64,000 nt of DNA, taken from Novosphingobium sp. Lineage in GTDB: Bacteria; Pseudomonadota; Alphaproteobacteria; Sphingomonadales; Sphingomonadaceae. Made by a program: the position numbers and the translations under genes. Where the stretch lies: assembly GCF_039595395.1 (NCBI RefSeq), contig NZ_JBCNLP010000001.1:1798001-1862000 (forward strand), given 5' to 3'. This document shows, piece by piece, positions 60,433 to 64,000 of this stretch. The notes under the pieces are model-generated. The model saw nothing but the letters and a program-made list of their open reading frames with translations, had not been told where the DNA came from and searched no databases. Every line of letters begins with the position of its first letter. Position 1 is the first letter of the stretch.

Positions 60433-61595
60433 GAGAGCAATCCTTCGGTGATGCGTGTTGGGGTGATGGTCAGCATCTGCCCGGCAGGCGTGCCGGTGGG
60501 CAGGGCGATCCTTGCGAAATTTTCGGCATGGCCGGTGCCGTCGCGCTCGGCCAGCACGGTCTGGGGCTGGCCGATCAGGCTTTCCAGCCAGGCGGCGCGG
60601 CTTGTGGCGACGGCATGACGCAGTTCAGCAGCGCGCTCGCTCACCAGCGGGCGCGGCAGTTGCGGCATGCGCGCGGCGGGGGTGCCGTGGCGGGCGCTGT
60701 AGGGGAAGATATGGCCGTGGACGATCCCGAGTTCACCGATGATCGAGAGATTGTCGGCATGGGCGGCCTCATCCTCGGTGGGGAAGCCGGCGATCAGATC
60801 GGCGCCCACGGCGATATCGGGGCGGCGGGCCTTCAGATCGGCCACGAGGTTCACGGCATCGGCGCGCAGATGGCGGCGCTTCATGCGCTTGAGGATCAGA
60901 TCGGCGCCATGCTGCAGCGAAAGATGGAGATGCGGCATCACCCGCTTTTCGCTGGCGATGATCTCGCGCAGCAGCGGGTCGATCTCCACGCCATCCATCG
61001 AGGAGAGGCGCAGGCGGGGCAGTTTAGGCACATCGCGCAGGATCGCGGCAACCAGATCGCCGAGGCGCTGATCGCCATGGTTCCAGCCGGTGAGGTCCAC
61101 GGCGGTCAGCACCACTTCGCCTACGCCAGCTTCGGCATGGGCGCGCACTTCGGTGACCACATTGGCGATGCCGCGCGAACGGCTCGGGCCGCGACCGGCG
61201 GGGATGATGCAGAAGGTGCAGGCATGGTCGCAGCCGTTCTGCACCGCCACAAAGGCGCGCGTATGCTGGCCCGAAGGCATCGGCATGGCAGGCGCGGGCG
61301 GTACATTCCAGGCGCGGGCGTCCAGCTTGTCGGCATTGGCAATCAGGCCGTCGACATCCAGCGCGGCGATGGAATCGCGCTCCACCTCCACCGCGCAGCC
61401 CGTCACCATCAGCCGCGCATCGGGGCGGGTGCGGCGCGCTTTGCGGATCGCTTGACGCGTCTGGCGCAGGGCCTCGGCGGTGACGGCGCAGGAGTTGATG
61501 ACCACCATGTCGCGCTCGCCCGCGAGAAGCGCGCGCATATGCTCGCTCTCCGCCAGATTCATCCGGCAGCCCAGCGAGACGACCTCGACGCTCAT
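60429..61595 (-). CDS. mtaB: tRNA threonylcarbamoyladenosine methylthiotransferase
   Basis: Protein of 388 residues. The UPF0004 domain has its three Cys in SLGCRMN, NSCAV and TGCAV. The radical SAM cluster is CDHACTFC. A short TRAM-like end (about 330-388) follows. It adds a methylthio group to t6A37 in ANN-decoding tRNAs. ATG 61595 overlaps the dapF stop (ATGA); the frame open to 61814 is a shadow within dapF. Confidence 0.92.
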   Translation of the reverse strand: MSVEVVSLGCRMNLAESEHMRALLAGERDMVVINSCAVTAEALRQTRQAIRKARRTRPDARLMVTGCAVEVERDSIAALDVDGLIANADKLDARAWNVPPAPAMPMPSGQHTRAFVAVQNGCDHACTFCIIPAGRGPSRSRGIANVVTEVRAHAEAGVGEVVLTAVDLTGWNHGDQRLGDLVAAILRDVPKLPRLRLSSMDGVEIDPLLREIIASEKRVMPHLHLSLQHGADLILKRMKRRHLRADAVNLVADLKARRPDIAVGADLIAGFPTEDEAAHADNLSIIGELGIVHGHIFPYSARHGTPAARMPQLPRPLVSERAAELRHAVATSRAAWLESLIGQPQTVLAERDGTGHAENFARIALPTGTPAGQMLTITPTRITEGLLS

Positions 61596-62407
61596 CCCTG
61601 ATAAAACGCGGACAGCTCGAACGCGCCGCGGAAGGCTTCGGTGGCAGGGCCGGTCATGGTGATGCCCTCGTCGCCGCGCCATTCGATCACCAGCGGGCCG
61701 CCCGGCAGGGTGACCGTTACGCGGCGGTCGACCAGACCGCGACGCATGGCGCCGATGGCGGTGGCGCAGGCACCGGTGCCGCAGGCCAGTGTCAGCCCAG
61801 CGCCACGTTCCCACACGCGCAGGGTGATGGCATCGCGCGCCGTGACGGTGGCGACATTGACGTTGATGCGTTCGGGGAAGAGCGGATCATGCTCGATCAG
61901 CGGGCCGAGGCGGTCCAGCTCCACGCCATGCGTGTCGGGCGTGAAAAAGATCACATGCGGATTGCCGACATTGACGGCGGTGGGGGCATTCAGCTCCTCC
62001 CAGCCCACCGGCATGGTCAGCGTGTCCATGGCATAGGCCAGCGGAATCGCGTCCCACTCGAAGCGGGGGCGGCCCATATCGACCGAAATGCCATCGGGCG
62101 TGGGTGCGGCATAGATCACGCCCGCCAGCGTCTCGATGGAAGCCGCGCTGCCATGGAGCAGACCCACGGCACGGGTGGCGTTGCCGCAGGCCTCGACCTC
62201 GCTGCCGTCCTGGTTGAAGATCCGCATTTTCAGATCGGCGATCTCGGAGTTTTCGAGCAACACCAACTGATCGCAGCCGATGCCGCGATGCCGGTCACCC
62301 AGAGCGGCGGCCAGAGTGGCGGTCATGGGCGGCACATTGCCTTCGCGCGCGTCCAGCACGACGAAATCATTGCCCAGCCCATGCATCTTGACGAAAGGAA
62401 CACGCAT
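61592..62407 (-). CDS. dapF: Diaminopimelate epimerase
   Basis: Protein of 271 residues. The two catalytic Cys are in EACGNATRAVG and ACGTGACATA. HGLGNDFVVLD opens the fold. It makes meso-diaminopimelate for lysine and peptidoglycan. ATG 62407 starts MRVPFVKMHG; ATG 62428 (MRLERPL) is in frame but less likely. First gene of an operon in which every junction is a 4-base overlap. Confidence 0.95.
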   Translation of the reverse strand: MRVPFVKMHGLGNDFVVLDAREGNVPPMTATLAAALGDRHRGIGCDQLVLLENSEIADLKMRIFNQDGSEVEACGNATRAVGLLHGSAASIETLAGVIYAAPTPDGISVDMGRPRFEWDAIPLAYAMDTLTMPVGWEELNAPTAVNVGNPHVIFFTPDTHGVELDRLGPLIEHDPLFPERINVNVATVTARDAITLRVWERGAGLTLACGTGACATAIGAMRRGLVDRRVTVTLPGGPLVIEWRGDEGITMTGPATEAFRGAFELSAFYQG

Positions 62408-62578
62408 AAGGGGGCGCTCTAGGCGCATGGGGGGGCGCCGTCCAGTGTTGGAAGGCGGTAAATTGCGCGGTTTCACGGTCTGGAAAGGTGTCTGGTCTGA
62501 TGCGGGGGTGGATTTGCCGGGGCGTGGGTGTATCTCCGCGCGGCTCGGGCTTTCAGGGACACTTTCAAGGAGAGGGCC

Positions 62579-63487
62579 ATGATCCAGCGCTCGAAACCCG
62601 GTCTGATGGACATCCTCTTTGCGTGGAAGGGCACGATCCTGCCGCGCATTGGCGGGCGTCTGGCCTTGATCCTGCTGGCCAGCGTGGGGGCGGTGCTGGC
62701 GGCGCGCGACCATCCGGGCATCTTCGGGCAGATCAGCGCCTTTCCCTTCACGCTGATCGGTCTGGCGCTGTCGATCTTCATGAGCTTTCGCAACAATGCC
62801 TGTTACGGCCGCTGGTGGGAGGGGCGGCAGTTATGGGGCGCTCTGGTGATCGAGGCGCGTACCATTGCCCGGCAAGTGGCCAGCCTGCCCAAAGCCGAGC
62901 GCGAGGAGTTCGTGATGGGGCTCTGCGCCTTTGCCTGGGGGCTGCGTGCGCGACTGCGTGGCGATGATGAATCCACCGCCATCCGGCATTGGTGTGGGGC
63001 GGGGTGGGGTGAGGGCGAGTGGCGGGCCATGGCCAATCCCACCAATGGCGTGGTGCATGCGATGGGGCAGACCAGCCAGCGCCTGCTGGCTCAGGGCATC
63101 ATCGACCCGATGCGCTGGTCGGTGCTGGAGCAGCATCTGGCCGCGCTGACCACGGTGCAGACCGGCTGCGAGCGGATCGCGGCGACTCCGGTGCCTTTTG
63201 CCTATTCGCTGCTGCTGCATCGCACGGCCTATATCTTCTGCCTCAGCCTGCCTTTCGCGCTGGCGGGGACATTGGGCTGGTGGGCGGTGCTGCCCTCGGC
63301 GCTGGTGGCCTATACGTTCTTCGGGCTGGATGCGCTGGGGGATCAGTTGGAGGATCCCTTTGGCCATGATGTCAACGATCTGCCGCTTGATGCCATGGTG
63401 CGGGTGATCGAGCGCGACATGCTTTCGGCGCTGGGGCAGACGGATTTGCCGCCTGTGCTTATGCCTGTGGATAATGTGTTGATGTGA
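62579..63487 (+). CDS. Bestrophin-like (UPF0187) membrane protein
   Basis: Protein of 302 residues with hydrophobic helices near residues 25-60 and 210-250. Conserved blocks are PFTLIGLALSIFMSFRNNACYGRWWEGRQLWGALV and the late FFGLDALGDQLEDPFGHDVNDLPLD. Bestrophin homologs form pentameric ion channels in the inner membrane. AAGGAG stands six bases before ATG 62579. Monocistronic. Confidence 0.88.
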   Translation: MIQRSKPGLMDILFAWKGTILPRIGGRLALILLASVGAVLAARDHPGIFGQISAFPFTLIGLALSIFMSFRNNACYGRWWEGRQLWGALVIEARTIARQVASLPKAEREEFVMGLCAFAWGLRARLRGDDESTAIRHWCGAGWGEGEWRAMANPTNGVVHAMGQTSQRLLAQGIIDPMRWSVLEQHLAALTTVQTGCERIAATPVPFAYSLLLHRTAYIFCLSLPFALAGTLGWWAVLPSALVAYTFFGLDALGDQLEDPFGHDVNDLPLDAMVRVIERDMLSALGQTDLPPVLMPVDNVLM

Positions 63488-63521
63488 GGTGGAGAAGCGC
63501 CGGATAACTCCGGGAAAGAAA

Positions 63522-63548
63522 AAAGCCGACCAGAAGGCCGGCTTTCTC
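63522..63548 (+). terminator. Terminator of the bestrophin-like gene
   Basis: AAAGCCGACC (63522-63531) pairs with GGCCGGCTTT (63536-63545) with one mismatch around AGAA. Only a short T-run follows (TTTCTC). Confidence 0.6.
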
Positions 63549-63575
63549 AATTCCTTGCTTTCGCAGGGAATAAAA

Positions 63576-63652
63576 TGGTCGGGGAAAGAGGATTCGAACC
63601 TCCGGCCCCTGCCTCCCGAAGACAGTGCTCTACCAGGCTGAGCTATTCCCCG
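63576..63652 (-). tRNA. tRNA-Pro (anticodon CGG)
   Basis: The minus strand folds as a 77-base tRNA. The acceptor CGGGGAA pairs with TTCCCCG, the discriminator is A and CCA is encoded. The anticodon loop TTCGGGA gives CGG, and the T-loop is TTCGAAT. Confidence 0.95.
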
Positions 63653-63832
63653 ACCGGTGCTGCAGAGGCGGTTTGAAGCGTCTCTGCGAGGCAGGAGCGG
63701 GCCTATAGACAGCGATTCCGAACCACGCAAGCGGCGTTTCGCATTTTTTTGCAACCTCGTGAATTTTCCCGGATTTGAGCGTGTTGCTGAAAATCGGATG
63801 ACGGCGCCCGCGCCTTGGGCCAAACTGCGTCG

Positions 63833-64000
63833 ATGACCTTGCCTTATACGCTCCGCACCGAGTCCGCCGCCCATTGGGAAGACCAGTACCTTGCCCTGAT
63901 GGACCATATCTGGCGCCATGGTGACGAACGCCGCGACCGCACCGGTGTCGGCACGCGCTCGATCTTCGGGGCGCAGATCCGTTGCGATCTCTCCGACAAC
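63833..64000 (+). CDS. thyA: Thymidylate synthase (N-terminal part, cut by window end)
   Basis: The first 56 residues are present. They include HWEDQYLALMDHIWRHG and DRTGVGTRSIFGAQIRCDLSDN, which match the ThyA N-terminus (YLELMQKVL...DRTGTGTLSIFG). The enzyme methylates dUMP to dTMP with methylene-THF. The start is ATG 63833, about 15 residues longer than the E. coli start. The catalytic Cys is outside the window. Confidence 0.92.
   Translation, partial: MTLPYTLRTESAAHWEDQYLALMDHIWRHGDERRDRTGVGTRSIFGAQIRCDLSDN

Noticed and set aside
1..64000. CRISPR arrays, prophage genes or complete insertion sequences
   Set aside because: No regularly spaced repeats with unique spacers, no phage structural genes and no transposase frame were seen. 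The only recombinase is the integrase at 2619-3884.

Overview
The window is GC-rich chromosomal DNA from an alphaproteobacterium, most likely Sphingomonadales and Novosphingobium-like. This rests on the gene content: HdaA, a DUF2794 protein, a Tal-Pgi fusion, a ManD enolase very like the Novosphingobium aromaticivorans enzyme, and an EcfG-type stress promoter. The genus is an inference.

Left end (1 to about 4040) is the end of an integrated, plasmid-like element. It holds a small ParA ATPase, a ribbon-helix-helix partner, a RepA-like initiator and a tyrosine integrase, with the integrase pointing away from an intact tRNA-Gln(TTG). Two families of phased short repeats (11-bp and 10-bp) lie between integrase and tRNA, as expected for integrase arm sites. 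The far end of the element is outside the window.

4.2-29.6 kb is core metabolism and housekeeping: yghU, ilvE, a lipoprotein, tlyA, tspO, ubiK, a secreted EF-hand protein, purM-purN (PurN carries a C-terminal YjbR-like domain), a DUF2066-like protein with hdaA, a serine acetyltransferase, gph, glmU-glmS, a mannonate/fructuronate branch (manD, FadR-type regulator, uxuB), a GGDEF-EAL protein and purQ-purS.

29.7-41 kb encodes an RND efflux system whose pump gene is broken by many small indels, an M16 peptidase with an odd start, purC and a PLP-dependent cysteine synthase-like enzyme. 41.1-49.2 kb has three Tad-type pilus proteins with ATGA overlaps, a cytoplasmic alpha-amylase with two compensating poly-G frameshifts, a GH130-like protein, an acyltransferase and tag.

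49.4-57.7 kb is a pentose-phosphate operon (tkt, tal-pgi fusion, gnd, zwf, HAD phosphatase). It is followed by a stress unit (PepSY-like and GSP17M-like proteins) behind an EcfG-type promoter. The right end has a tightly overlapped dapF-mtaB-ftsY-ispZ operon, a bestrophin-like protein, tRNA-Pro(CGG) and the start of thyA.

Between genes there are two families of palindromic interspersed repeats with three copies each. Family 1 shows compensatory base changes in its stems. Family 2 sits at gene 3' ends and may double as terminators.
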